A DNA stretch of 64,000 nucleotides, taken from positions 1 through 64,000 of the forward strand of contig CAZBGI010000015.1 in assembly GCA_964491395.1 (NCBI GenBank), given 5' to 3'. The DNA comes from SKVR01 sp964491395 (lineage in GTDB: Bacteria > Bacteroidota > Bacteroidia > Bacteroidales > UBA7960). Within the stretch, counting starts at the first letter, position 1. Every line of letters begins with the position of its first letter. A model generated the notes under the pieces. It saw nothing but the letters and a program-made list of their open reading frames with translations. It made no database searches and was not told where the DNA came from. The translations under genes were made by a program, and so were the position numbers. Of the stretch, positions 16,826 through 26,988 are shown piece after piece.

Positions 16826-17833
16826 TTAGTGCAGGATTTTATAAATCAACTCTTTGAGCAGATCCCCTTCACTTACAGACTGACTATCAACCCCTTTTAC
16901 TCTCAAATCATATTCTCTCAGGTACGACATGATGGCAAATATTTTAGGAAGCGGATAACTGGCGGCTGCACTCTGATAATCTTTAGCAAAATAGGGATTG
17001 ACACCCAGCTCGGCACCCACATTTTTGGGGCTCCTGTCCCGAAGATAATGATACCGCAACACTTTCAGGAAAAACGCATGTAATATGGCCAGGGTAACGA
17101 TCATGGGGTTGGATTTGGGATTTTCTCCAAAATACTTCACAATCTGAAATGCCTTCAATGCGTTTTTTTCCGACAGCGCTTTTTGCAATTCAAAAACATT
17201 GAAATCTTTGCTGATTCCAATATTCTGCTCAATCAAGCCCGGGGTAACCTCTGCTCCTTTGGGTATGGAGATAAACACTTTCTTAATTTCATTGACCACC
17301 TTGCCCAAATCGGACCCCAAATGGTCTGCCAATAACTGGGTTGCTTTTTCACCAATTTTATACCCACGTGTTTTTACATAGTCGGAAATCCATGGAGGGA
17401 CTTCAAAGTCGCGCAGCTTTTTGGTTTCCAGCACTACGCCATTCTTAAGCGCATTCTTATAAAAGCCTTTTCGCTTGTCTACACTCTTGTATTTATGGCA
17501 TATAACCAGGATGGTACTTTTCAAGGGGTTAGCCATGTAGCCTTCCAAATCCTCCAGGTTTTTTACCAGATGGGCTTCTTTTACAATGACAACCTGGTGG
17601 TTGGCCATCATGGGAAATCTTTTGGCAGTGCTTACAATGGTAGGTACATCAACATCTCTTCCATAAAGAATGGATTGATTAAACTCTTTTTCCGTTTCTG
17701 TAAGAATGTTTTTTTCAATGATATCAGAAACACCATCAATGAAGAGAGCCTCCTCGCCCATCAGCAGATATATGGGATGGTAAATCTTTTTTTTTATGTT
17801 GGCTTGGATTTCTTTCCAGTCTTTTGCTATCAT
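16826..17833 (-). CDS. holA: DNA polymerase III subunit delta
   Basis: 335 aa. The family start (IYLLMGEEALFIDGVSDII, about 21-39), the block AKRFPMMANHQVVIVKEAH and the C-terminal clamp-loader helices (LAILHAFFLKVLRYHYL) fit HolA. The protein opens the sliding clamp as part of the clamp-loader complex. It lies 8 bases downstream of the AMP nucleosidase gene, so the two are likely cotranscribed. Confidence 0.92.
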   Translation of the reverse strand: MIAKDWKEIQANIKKKIYHPIYLLMGEEALFIDGVSDIIEKNILTETEKEFNQSILYGRDVDVPTIVSTAKRFPMMANHQVVIVKEAHLVKNLEDLEGYMANPLKSTILVICHKYKSVDKRKGFYKNALKNGVVLETKKLRDFEVPPWISDYVKTRGYKIGEKATQLLADHLGSDLGKVVNEIKKVFISIPKGAEVTPGLIEQNIGISKDFNVFELQKALSEKNALKAFQIVKYFGENPKSNPMIVTLAILHAFFLKVLRYHYLRDRSPKNVGAELGVNPYFAKDYQSAAASYPLPKIFAIMSYLREYDLRVKGVDSQSVSEGDLLKELIYKILH

Positions 17834-17841
17834 AGCGTGGG

Positions 17842-18627
17842 TTAATGGTCCTCGTAATCAAATTTAAGATGCTTCACGGTAAGACCGTTATTGATAAGTT
17901 CTCTCAATGAATCTATTCCGATTTCGAGATGTTTCTTCACAAAGTTTTCGCTTACTTCTTTATCGCTGTCTTCAGTTTTTACTCCTGATGAAATCATGGG
18001 TTGATCGGAAACAAGCAACAAGGCCCCGGTAGGTATCTTATTGAAGAATCCGACGGAAAAAATCGTGGCAGTTTCCATGTCAATTCCCATGCAACGAATC
18101 TTTCGCAGGTAATTTTTAAATTCATCATCGTGTTCCCATACCCTTCTGTTGGTAGTATAGATGGTTCCGGTCCAGTAATCCATGTTGTGATTACGGATGT
18201 TGGTAGAAACGGCCTTTTGCAGGCTAAAAGCGGGCAGTGCCGGCACTTCAGGCGGGAAATAATCATTGGAAGTACCATCGCCCCTGATGGCTGCAATGGG
18301 CAAAATAAGATCACCCAGGCGGTTAACTTTTTTCAATCCTCCGCACTTTCCCAGGAATAAAACGGCTTTTGGCTCTACAGCGCTGAGCAAATCCATGATG
18401 GTGGCTGCATTGGCACTTCCCATTCCAAAGTTGATAATAGAAATGTTGTTATGGGTAGCGCAGGGCATGGCACGATCCAGCCCGTTAATTTTGGCATTAA
18501 ACATCTTTGCAAAAATATTTACATACTGCGTAAAATTGGTCAGCAGGATGTAATTTCCCATTTCACTGATTTTCGTGCCGGTATAACGTGGCAACCAGTT
18601 TTCTACAATTTCTTCTCTTGTCCTCAT
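17842..18627 (-). CDS. amn: AMP nucleosidase (short form)
   Basis: 261 aa. A nucleoside-phosphorylase fold with GMGSANAATIMDLL (about 68-81), FLGKCGGL and the ribose/purine motif MGIDMETATIFS. AMP nucleosidase hydrolyses AMP to adenine and ribose 5-phosphate. The protein matches only the catalytic half of the E. coli enzyme, lacking its N-terminal regulatory domain, as is usual in Bacteroidota. First gene of the minus-strand run towards holA. Confidence 0.88.
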   Translation of the reverse strand: MRTREEIVENWLPRYTGTKISEMGNYILLTNFTQYVNIFAKMFNAKINGLDRAMPCATHNNISIINFGMGSANAATIMDLLSAVEPKAVLFLGKCGGLKKVNRLGDLILPIAAIRGDGTSNDYFPPEVPALPAFSLQKAVSTNIRNHNMDYWTGTIYTTNRRVWEHDDEFKNYLRKIRCMGIDMETATIFSVGFFNKIPTGALLLVSDQPMISSGVKTEDSDKEVSENFVKKHLEIGIDSLRELINNGLTVKHLKFDYEDH

Positions 18628-18806
18628 ATCGACAACTTATTGGTTCTAACTTGACATAAAGTGTTAAAAAAATACAGGACTCAAAAAGATATCCTGTTAT
18701 GGAAAGCAACCATAGGCAAATATAACGAAAGCATTCTTACATTTTGGATTTTGCAGGCCATTTTTTTATCTGGACGAAAAAATGTTTCACGGTAATGAGA
18801 GCACCC

Positions 18807-18814
18807 TATCTTTG
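18807..18814 (+). promoter_or_regulatory. Candidate -7 box for the HsdR_N gene
   Basis: TATCTTTG is an exact TAnnTTTG match 19 bases before the ATG at 18834, with a TTTC about 19 bases upstream as a weak -33 element. Its position also argues against the longer reading frame that starts at 18744. Confidence 0.6.
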
Positions 18815-18833
18815 CAAAAACATTTCAACAACT

Positions 18834-19304
18834 ATGGAACCCTTAAACCTTCCTCCCTGTGAATTTAAGCTCAGCCAAAAAGAGGGCAGGCACTACATTT
18901 TTGATGTTTTCCGCAAAATGCCGGTGGTATTAACTCCTGAGGAATGGGTACGGCAGCATTTTCTGATGTGGCTGGTCAATCACCTGGGCTACCCCAAAGG
19001 ATTGATTGCCGTGGAAACCGCAATGAAATACAATCAACTGCAAAAAAGGGCAGATGCCGTGGTTTATACCAAATCGGGGCAGCCCCTGATGCTTATTGAA
19101 TGCAAAGCACCTCATATTAAGATAACCCAACAAACTTTTGAGCAGGTGGCCAGTTACAATTTCACTTTCAAAACCCGCTATCTTGTATTAACCAATGGGT
19201 TGGATCATTATTGCTGTCGCATAGACCTTGAAAACAGAAAGATTATTTATTTGCAGACCATTCCCATGTTTGATAACATTAATCAGGAAGAAACCTTAAA
19301 ATAA
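18834..19304 (+). CDS. HsdR N-terminal nuclease-domain protein
   Basis: 156 aa from ATG 18834. It matches the stand-alone form of the type I restriction HsdR N-terminal domain. PD-(D/E)xK nuclease residues are visible: D in KRADAVVY and E-x-K in MLIECKAP. There is no helicase, methylase or specificity gene nearby. It is divergent from amn/holA, an arrangement I recall from other Bacteroidota. Probable role in DNA cleavage or repair; not a full restriction system. Confidence 0.85.
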   Translation: MEPLNLPPCEFKLSQKEGRHYIFDVFRKMPVVLTPEEWVRQHFLMWLVNHLGYPKGLIAVETAMKYNQLQKRADAVVYTKSGQPLMLIECKAPHIKITQQTFEQVASYNFTFKTRYLVLTNGLDHYCCRIDLENRKIIYLQTIPMFDNINQEETLK

Positions 19305-19428
19305 AAATGCATGCCCGTCATTTCTACCGGTTGAAAAACAGGGTTTTCTTTAGTGTCATATTCACCTGATTGTTGTAAATTTACATGTTTCTAAAACCTG
19401 AATCATCGTTGGTGAAAATCTTAATCCT

Positions 19429-22275
19429 ATGAACCACCTATACCATCGCTTGCTGATAAAAATCATTCTCTCTTTTTTCTTTTCCGGGATTTTTATTCCT
19501 GCACAAGGCCAGTACAACCCGGCTTTTACCATGCCCGAAGGTGTTACTTCAGCCAACATCCTTGAGGGTAAGGTAATCTTCAAGATGAAAGAAGCTGCTG
19601 CCCCGTATCTGAAAGCCGGTGAGATTCAGATTAAAGAAGTCAATGAGGTGCTATCAAGCTTAAAGGCGACAGACACCCGAAAAATCTTCCCCCACCACCA
19701 GCCACCGGCACAAAAAACACATTTCAGTGGTCAGCCTTACAGCGATCTCAGCAGGATTTATGCCACAGAAATCCCTTCCGACATGTCGCTGGAAGAGGCC
19801 ATTAATGCTTTGTATCGTACCGGATTTGTGGAATATGCACAACCCTGGTATATCCCCGAAGTGCTTTTTGAACCTGATGATCCGCTCATCGAATCGCAAT
19901 ATTACCTGGAAAACATCAAGGCTTTTGAGGCATGGGACATAGAACAGGGTGACAGCACTGTGGTGGTTGCCATAGTAGACACCGGCATCGATTTGTTTCA
20001 CCCGGATCTTATAAATGACATTGCTTACAATTATGATGACCCTATTGACGATGAGGACAGCGACAACGATGGCTACATCGACAATTATTATGGCTGGGAT
20101 TTGGGCGACAATAACAATTCGCCCCAATGGGATGTAAATGCCCACGGCGTGCATGTTGCAGGCATTGCAGGAGCGAGCACCAATAATCAGACAGGCATGG
20201 CCGGCACAGGATTCCAAAGCCGCATACTTCCCATTAAGGTCAGTGATGAGGATGGCCGGCTGGTGCGGGCCTATGAAGGAGTTATTTACGCTGCTGACCA
20301 AGGTGCACAAATCATCAACTGTAGCTGGGGGAGTGCCATATCTCCCGGGCAGTTCGGACAAGACATCATCAACTACGCTGTGCTCAATAAAAACGCCCTG
20401 GTAGTGGCCGCTGCCGGAAATTCCAACAACCAGGTAAGAATATACCCGGCATCATACGTCAATGCGTTCAGCGTTGCCGGCACCAATGCAGACGACCACA
20501 AGTGGGCCGGCTCAAGCTATGGAAAACTGGTGGACATTTCTGCTCCGGGGCAAGACGTTTTCTCTACCTGGCCCAATGGTTCTTATACTACTTCCAACGG
20601 TACATCTATGGCTGCCCCCATTGTTTCCGGGGCTGCGGCATTGCTCAAGGCGCAGTTTCCTGATTACAATGCCCTGCAAATAGCAGCGCAACTCAAAGTT
20701 ACCACCGACAATATTGACACCCTTCCCGCCAATGAAGCCTACGCAGGATTACTGGGAACCGGCAGGCTGAACATGTACCGGGCCCTCACAGAAACCCATC
20801 ACCCCTACCTCATGCTTTCGCAGCTTCAGCATCCCGAGGAATACTACCAGCTTTTTAACCCTGGTGAAACCTTCGAGCTGGCAGCTGAATTCATCAATCT
20901 GCTGGCCGACACGGAAAATATCACAGCGGTATTGTCCACCCAATCTTCTTATGTTGAAATTCTTTCAGGCGAATCGCTGCTGGGTGAGGTTCTGCACCTG
21001 GAAACCACCCACAATTTTAACAATCCCTTCATTATAAAAATAAGCGAAGATATCCCTGCCAGCCACGAAGTTACCTTCTCTTTAAACTTCTATAATGGTG
21101 ACAGCAATTTTGCCGGACAGCAAAGCTTCAGCATCACTTTTAACCTGGATTATATCGATTTTCAGGCCAACCAAATCCAGACCACCATCAACAGCCGCGG
21201 AAATGTAGGATTCAATTACCCTGATTACAACCAGGGAGTGGGATTTCTCTATAGCAATGCCAATCAAAACCGTTCGCTTATCAAATGCGCCGGTTTTTTG
21301 GCAGGAGTGAGCAGTTCAAAGGTGGTTGACAATATTTACGGACCGGCGGAAGACTCCTTTTCCGATGCTTTTTACTCACTTGAAAATGCCCGGATTGTTG
21401 AAGACCCTGAGTTGGGAGATTTGCAAATCAAGGGTAGTTTTAACGACAGCCTGGCAGAATATGCAAGAATAGGAATCCAGGTAGATTATTCTGTCTTTGC
21501 ATTTGAAGAAAACTCCCTGGATAAATTTCTGATCCTGGAATATCATATCATCAATCAATCAGGAGAAAATCAACCGGGATTTTATGCGGCTTTTTTCGCA
21601 GACTGGGCACTGCAGGAAGTAAAAAATCATCAGGCCGCCTACGATACAGACCACCGCATGGGATATGCCTGGTCGACCAGCGGAGGCAATTATACCGGGA
21701 TAAAACTGCTCACCCTTGATAACATCAGGCACTACGCTTTTGACAACCAGGGTTATGGCGGGAGTATGCGGATTGACAACGGATTTACTTCTTTTCAAAA
21801 ATATACGGCCATGAAAAGCACCCGCGACAATGCCGGTTTCTTTGACAAAGACAATGACATCAGCACAATGATTTCTACCGGCCCCTTCAACCTCTTACCC
21901 GATGATACGCTCACCGTTGCTTTTGCCTTGCTTGCCGGAGATCACCTCAACGATTTACAGGCAAGTGCACAACGGGCATCACAAATCTATTTTGACGAAG
22001 ACCTGGGCACCGACACGTTCGATCAGCACAACCCTTCCCCTATTTCTGTTTTTCCCATCCCTTTCACCAATCACCTTTCTGTTAAGTGGGACAATTTCCA
22101 TCATGAGAAGACAGAAGTTTCGGTATTCGACATATACGCCAGGAAAATATTCCATCACACTGGCATTGGAGAGGACAAATTGCAGATTGATACCCACGCG
22201 TGGGAGAATGGCGTTTATATAATACAGGTGAAAACAGGGAAATCAGTTATCAACAAAAAAATTACAAAAGAATAA
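19429..22275 (+). CDS. Subtilisin-like S8 protease with type IX secretion domain
   Basis: 948 aa. Signal peptide of about 27 residues ending in IPAQG, an N-terminal propeptide-like region (30-140), then a peptidase S8 domain with catalytic D184 (AIVDTGIDLFHP), H239 (AHGVHVAG) and S393 (NGTSMAAPIVSG). A large beta-rich middle follows (470-860). The last about 75 residues (ISVFPIPFTNHLSV ... GVYIIQVKTG) form a type A T9SS sorting domain, which directs export across the outer membrane and anchoring or release. All catalytic residues are present. It is likely a secreted or surface protease. Confidence 0.92.
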   Translation: MNHLYHRLLIKIILSFFFSGIFIPAQGQYNPAFTMPEGVTSANILEGKVIFKMKEAAAPYLKAGEIQIKEVNEVLSSLKATDTRKIFPHHQPPAQKTHFSGQPYSDLSRIYATEIPSDMSLEEAINALYRTGFVEYAQPWYIPEVLFEPDDPLIESQYYLENIKAFEAWDIEQGDSTVVVAIVDTGIDLFHPDLINDIAYNYDDPIDDEDSDNDGYIDNYYGWDLGDNNNSPQWDVNAHGVHVAGIAGASTNNQTGMAGTGFQSRILPIKVSDEDGRLVRAYEGVIYAADQGAQIINCSWGSAISPGQFGQDIINYAVLNKNALVVAAAGNSNNQVRIYPASYVNAFSVAGTNADDHKWAGSSYGKLVDISAPGQDVFSTWPNGSYTTSNGTSMAAPIVSGAAALLKAQFPDYNALQIAAQLKVTTDNIDTLPANEAYAGLLGTGRLNMYRALTETHHPYLMLSQLQHPEEYYQLFNPGETFELAAEFINLLADTENITAVLSTQSSYVEILSGESLLGEVLHLETTHNFNNPFIIKISEDIPASHEVTFSLNFYNGDSNFAGQQSFSITFNLDYIDFQANQIQTTINSRGNVGFNYPDYNQGVGFLYSNANQNRSLIKCAGFLAGVSSSKVVDNIYGPAEDSFSDAFYSLENARIVEDPELGDLQIKGSFNDSLAEYARIGIQVDYSVFAFEENSLDKFLILEYHIINQSGENQPGFYAAFFADWALQEVKNHQAAYDTDHRMGYAWSTSGGNYTGIKLLTLDNIRHYAFDNQGYGGSMRIDNGFTSFQKYTAMKSTRDNAGFFDKDNDISTMISTGPFNLLPDDTLTVAFALLAGDHLNDLQASAQRASQIYFDEDLGTDTFDQHNPSPISVFPIPFTNHLSVKWDNFHHEKTEVSVFDIYARKIFHHTGIGEDKLQIDTHAWENGVYIIQVKTGKSVINKKITKE

Positions 22276-22378
22276 CAAGAGGTTCTTGACCCGGCAAACA
22301 GCTGTTCTGCCTCATTTAGTATTGACAAAAAAAATTAACCCCAATGGTAACGCCGGGAATCAAAACCCAGTAAAAAAT

Positions 22379-25123
22379 ATGCAAAGAGAACGTCTCCTTC
22401 CGTTTATATTGGTCGCAATTACTCTGGCAGTAATCTTTTCGGTATACTGGGTATTAAGAGACTTTCAGAAAAAAGCACAACAAGGCCCTCCCGACCTGTT
22501 TGAAATGGTCCCTGCAGATGCAGAAATTGTTTTTCACATTAAAAAACCTGCATTGTTTCGTGAGTCTTTCGCCCTTACAGGCCCTCTGGGGCAAAACATT
22601 GATGCTTTGCTGGCCGGAGGCACACCCACAGATCTTATCAACAAAACAGATTCGCTTGCTGCTGCAGATCCTACATTGGCGGGTCACCGAAACACGGCAG
22701 AGATTCTGCTCTCTTTCCATCCCAACGGTCTGCAGCCCCTGAAAGATTTCCTGCTACAAGTATCTTTTGCTTCGAAAGTCGATTCGAAAATCATCCATAC
22801 ATTTATGCAGGAAAAACTACTCCCTCATTTTGAGTTTGTGCTGTATTCGGAGAATCCGCAACCTGTATATGCTACGAAGGATTCGGGGAATAACCTTCCT
22901 GTTTATTATATGTTCAAAGATAACCAACTGGTGGCATCTTCCCGTGCTGCACTGTTACAGGCACCTTCCGACAAGCCAGCCACGGACCAAACCAACATCG
23001 TTTCCCAATCGAAATTTAACGATCTCCGAAATGCTGCCGGCAGGTTTTCCGACAATCTCTATATCCGCACATCTACCCTTTGCTATCTTACCCAAAATAT
23101 CCAGAACGAAAAATTCCCTTTGATTCTGCCGTGTGAAGAAATTGCCGGCTGGCAGCTATGGGATGTTTCCTATAATGCAGGAGAGTTGCTGTTTACCGGT
23201 TATGCCCAAAATGGAGTTCACGGGCAAAAATTTACCGAGACCCTGGCCCGGCAGCAAAGAAATGAAAGCAGCATAACACAGCATATTCCTTTACTTGCCC
23301 GCTCTATAACCTATGTTGGGGTTTCGCAACCCCAATCCTTTGCCCCTGATTTCAGGCAATGGCTCTCCATCAACGAAAAAGAGGAAGAATTTTTGCGGCA
23401 ACGGGCAAGATTTGAAGATCTATCAGGGTTACACCCCGACAGTCTTCCCAATATGTGGAATGGCGAAATTGCATGGGTTGTCACACCTCCCCGTGAAGAA
23501 CTAAAGGGATATGTAATAATGGGAATGGAAGACAAAGACCTTTTGCTAAACCATCCTGTACTGCAGGATTTCATCAGGGAAGCTTCCCCTGAAGAAACAT
23601 CTGACATGCTCCTGGCAGCAAGCATTTACCGGACTTCCCTGCCCGGATTCTTTGCTGCCATATCCGGAGGTATGGTAAAAGATGACTTTACCTGGTTTTC
23701 ATTTTCCGGGGGCTATTTATTAGCCTCCAATAGCCTGGAAAATCTGAAAGACCACATCAATGCATTGCGGTTTGGTTTCAATTTTGCCAAAAGCGAAGAA
23801 GCGGCACTCATGCGCGAATTTATGCAGCCGGGACAAAATCTGTTTTTTTACCAATCGCTGGAAAATACCCGGATGGGGAATCTGATATCAGAAACAGCTG
23901 CAGAAAACAGGGAAGAATCTGCCCGGACAGGAAAAACCCAACACTCTTTTAGTTGGCAGATACGCTCTTCGCATAACCAGCTTGCATTTTCCAATGCCAT
24001 GCTCTTACAAAAAAGCGAGTACAATGTGAGCAACCCTCTCCGTTGGGAAACAAACCTTGACGCACCCATTCACAAAGGACCTTTCAAAACTTTTAACCAC
24101 AATGGGAATCAGGTGGAATTTATTCTGCAGGACCAGGCCCGCCACCTCTATCTCATCAACAAAGAGGGAGAGATACTATGGAAAAAAGAGATCTCAGGCC
24201 CGGCACTCTCTGACATTTACCAGGTAGACATCTACAAAAACAATCGCTATCAATATGTATTTAACACGCGTAATTATTTGCACCTGATAGACCGTAACGG
24301 TAATTATGTGCGCGGGTACCCTATGCGTCTTCCTGCTCCTGCATCTGCCGGTATTGCAGTATTCGACTACGAAAACAACAAGAATTACAGGATTATTTTT
24401 CCCTCTGAAAACAGGCGTATCTACAATTACAGCTTAAGCCGTGAACCCGTTCAGGGCTGGCTGTATAAACAATCAGAACATTTGATAAAACAGCCTTTGC
24501 AGCACATACGCCTGGAAGGAAAAGACTTTTTGCTTGCTACCGATACTACCGGAGGAGTACAAATACTTGACAGAAGAGGCCTTTCCCGGTTAAGACCCAA
24601 CCAATCCATCACCCTTTTGCCCGGTACGCGCATTTTTGCTCATGAACCCCATAATGGAAAACCCCACTTTATTGTGCCCGGCCCCGATGGAATTGTGAAA
24701 CAGGCTTTTACTGACGGCTCAGTCTTCCAGGTAACTCCTGATACCCTATCCGGTAATTACAGGTTTACCTATGCCTCTTTTTCAGGTGATACTGAAAAAG
24801 ACCTCATTTTTCTCCACAAGGGTAACCTTAAAGTTTACAGCATATCATCAAGGCTGATCTTTTCGCTTCCCATTGAACGGGGGCTCGACGGTGAGATAAA
24901 TATCCTTGATACTGACAACCATCATAAATACATAGGTATTACTGACAAAGCAGAACAACGATTATTCCTGGTCAACCAGGAGGGAGAAATCCCTTCCCCT
25001 TTCCCACTGGGTGGTGATACAACTTTTTTTATTGAAGAAGATGATTCAGGCAATCTGTTTTTGGTTACAGGCCTGGGAAGCAAACTGAGGAGTTACCATA
25101 TAGCGTTTACCGGAAATTTTTAA
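22379..25123 (+). CDS. Membrane-anchored beta-propeller protein (DUF3352-like)
   Basis: 914 aa from ATG 22379; an upstream in-frame ATG at 22286 is less likely because the N-terminus MQRERLLPFILVAITLAVIF is a clean anchor (about 6-26). The first half (40-560) resembles DUF3352-type proteins (DLFEMVPADAEIVFHIKKPA). The second half (600-914) has repeated blades such as HLYLINKEGEILWKKEISG and YLHLIDRNGNYVRGYPM, typical of a PQQ-like beta-propeller. Periplasmic domain with unknown ligand. It follows the protease by 103 bases. Confidence 0.72.
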   Translation: MQRERLLPFILVAITLAVIFSVYWVLRDFQKKAQQGPPDLFEMVPADAEIVFHIKKPALFRESFALTGPLGQNIDALLAGGTPTDLINKTDSLAAADPTLAGHRNTAEILLSFHPNGLQPLKDFLLQVSFASKVDSKIIHTFMQEKLLPHFEFVLYSENPQPVYATKDSGNNLPVYYMFKDNQLVASSRAALLQAPSDKPATDQTNIVSQSKFNDLRNAAGRFSDNLYIRTSTLCYLTQNIQNEKFPLILPCEEIAGWQLWDVSYNAGELLFTGYAQNGVHGQKFTETLARQQRNESSITQHIPLLARSITYVGVSQPQSFAPDFRQWLSINEKEEEFLRQRARFEDLSGLHPDSLPNMWNGEIAWVVTPPREELKGYVIMGMEDKDLLLNHPVLQDFIREASPEETSDMLLAASIYRTSLPGFFAAISGGMVKDDFTWFSFSGGYLLASNSLENLKDHINALRFGFNFAKSEEAALMREFMQPGQNLFFYQSLENTRMGNLISETAAENREESARTGKTQHSFSWQIRSSHNQLAFSNAMLLQKSEYNVSNPLRWETNLDAPIHKGPFKTFNHNGNQVEFILQDQARHLYLINKEGEILWKKEISGPALSDIYQVDIYKNNRYQYVFNTRNYLHLIDRNGNYVRGYPMRLPAPASAGIAVFDYENNKNYRIIFPSENRRIYNYSLSREPVQGWLYKQSEHLIKQPLQHIRLEGKDFLLATDTTGGVQILDRRGLSRLRPNQSITLLPGTRIFAHEPHNGKPHFIVPGPDGIVKQAFTDGSVFQVTPDTLSGNYRFTYASFSGDTEKDLIFLHKGNLKVYSISSRLIFSLPIERGLDGEINILDTDNHHKYIGITDKAEQRLFLVNQEGEIPSPFPLGGDTTFFIEEDDSGNLFLVTGLGSKLRSYHIAFTGNF

Positions 25124-25360
25124 TTTTTTTTTACCTGACATGCATTTTACGTTTAAATACTGTTTTTTGTTAAACACATTAAAAATACTTTTGCTATTCA
25201 TAATGAACTTAACAAATGAACCAGGCAATACAATAACTGGTGCCATAAACGCGGTTGGTTCTAATTTCATCATAAGATAAAACCGTCAGTGCAGATATTG
25301 TTGCCCCTTTATCCCTTCGGGAAAGCGGGGCAGGTCACCTTAATAAAAAAGAATAAAAAG

Positions 25361-26965
25361 ATGGAAACAATCAAAAAAAAACATCAAGAAGTCTTGAGGG
25401 TCATGGTCAAAATTGCCCTGTCTGTCATTTTGATGACATCATGCGATTACAGCTATATTGACGAACTGGACAACATACAGGACTACACTTATGATCCCGT
25501 GGTAGCGTTACCCCTGGTGAGTGCCAGTGTAAGCCTTGACGATCTGGTCGATGTAGGAGAGTTCAGCGAGATTGATGTGGACGAAGAAAATATGATAACC
25601 ATGGTTTATAAAGGACAAATCTTTTCTGTGCCAGCCAGCCATCTTTTTTCGATAGGTGATCAATCCCAGACCATTTCCTACGACAACATAGTGCCGGCAG
25701 ATTCAGGAGGGATAACCTTGCCTCCCAAAGTATTCCTGATGACCTTTGAAAATGACGAAATTCTAACCTATATAAGCTTCCTGGAAGGTTTATTTACAGT
25801 ATCGGCCCAGGCTGACCAACTGGCAGAGGACGGATACACACTGGAATCGAACTTTCGGATCCTCAACTCCTTCAACAGCCAGGAATTGCCTGTCAGCGGA
25901 ACAGTTTCTTTAAATAATCCCGCAGAGGTAGATCTTGCAAACAGCAGAATAGAATTTGACAATGAAGCCAATTTCTTCCTGGTAGAATATCAACTGACTA
26001 TTTCCGGAAACGGTACACCTGACAACGCCCCCTACACAGTTGAGTTCAGCCAGCAACTTTCCAATGTCAAATATGACCTTATCAAAGGCTATATTGACCA
26101 GATTAGCTTCCCGGTGGGCAATACCAGCGTGGCACTGAATCTTTTCAACAATGCTCATTTTAGCAACATGCTTTTCGAAGCCCCTTCCATTGAATTCATC
26201 ATGAGTAATTCTTTTGGAGCTGAAATAGATCTTTTTGTGAATGAATTTTATGCTACTACAATTGATGAAGAAGAGATTCCGATAACAGGCCCTGCCATTG
26301 AGATACCCTGGGGGGTAAATGCTTCCGAAACACCTGATGATCCTGTAATGACCACTGTTAAAGTGCTGGACAAATCAAACACCAACCTGTTTGGCATTAC
26401 AGAACAATCGCCCAAAGAACTCTACTACGAGGTTAACGGACTGATAAACCCCGAAGACAATCAGCAAACTAACTGGATAAAACATGACAGTAACCTTACT
26501 ATTGACATGGAGGTAAAATTGCCTCTATGGGGGATAATTAATGTATTTGAATTACGCGATACCACAGATATATCGGTAAATGACCTGCCTGATGAAATGG
26601 AGTGGGTGGAGCTAAAAATGAATTTCTCCAACGGCTTCCCGCTTAATGCTCAGCTTAATCTTATCCTGCTGGATGAAAACAACAATCCGATTGACACACT
26701 TTTCCCCGGGCAAGACAACCTGCTTAACGCTGCACCGGTAGATCCGGCTACAAGTATTGCCCCTGAACCTGCAATCACTTCATTGGTAGAAAGGCTGGAC
26801 AATAAAAAAGTTGACAATCTGCGAAAATCAACCAAGCTGCTTATTGAGGCACGGCTAAACAGCTATGACCACGAAAACGAAACTTCTGTGAAAATTCTTG
26901 ATACTTACAGAATTGGAATTGACCTGGGAATCCGGGGGCAAGTAAAGCATGTGGTTGAATTTTAA
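25361..26965 (+). CDS. Lipoprotein of unknown function
   Basis: 534 aa from ATG 25361. The signal peptide ends in ILMTSC, giving a lipidated cysteine near residue 28. The mature part is acidic and beta-rich with no recognised enzyme motif. It is 23 bases upstream of the DUF5723 barrel and is probably its partner at the outer membrane. The 24-codon extension to 25289 lacks any signal character and is not used. Confidence 0.75.
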   Translation: METIKKKHQEVLRVMVKIALSVILMTSCDYSYIDELDNIQDYTYDPVVALPLVSASVSLDDLVDVGEFSEIDVDEENMITMVYKGQIFSVPASHLFSIGDQSQTISYDNIVPADSGGITLPPKVFLMTFENDEILTYISFLEGLFTVSAQADQLAEDGYTLESNFRILNSFNSQELPVSGTVSLNNPAEVDLANSRIEFDNEANFFLVEYQLTISGNGTPDNAPYTVEFSQQLSNVKYDLIKGYIDQISFPVGNTSVALNLFNNAHFSNMLFEAPSIEFIMSNSFGAEIDLFVNEFYATTIDEEEIPITGPAIEIPWGVNASETPDDPVMTTVKVLDKSNTNLFGITEQSPKELYYEVNGLINPEDNQQTNWIKHDSNLTIDMEVKLPLWGIINVFELRDTTDISVNDLPDEMEWVELKMNFSNGFPLNAQLNLILLDENNNPIDTLFPGQDNLLNAAPVDPATSIAPEPAITSLVERLDNKKVDNLRKSTKLLIEARLNSYDHENETSVKILDTYRIGIDLGIRGQVKHVVEF

Positions 26966-26988
26966 GCAAAACACTAAAACAATACAAA

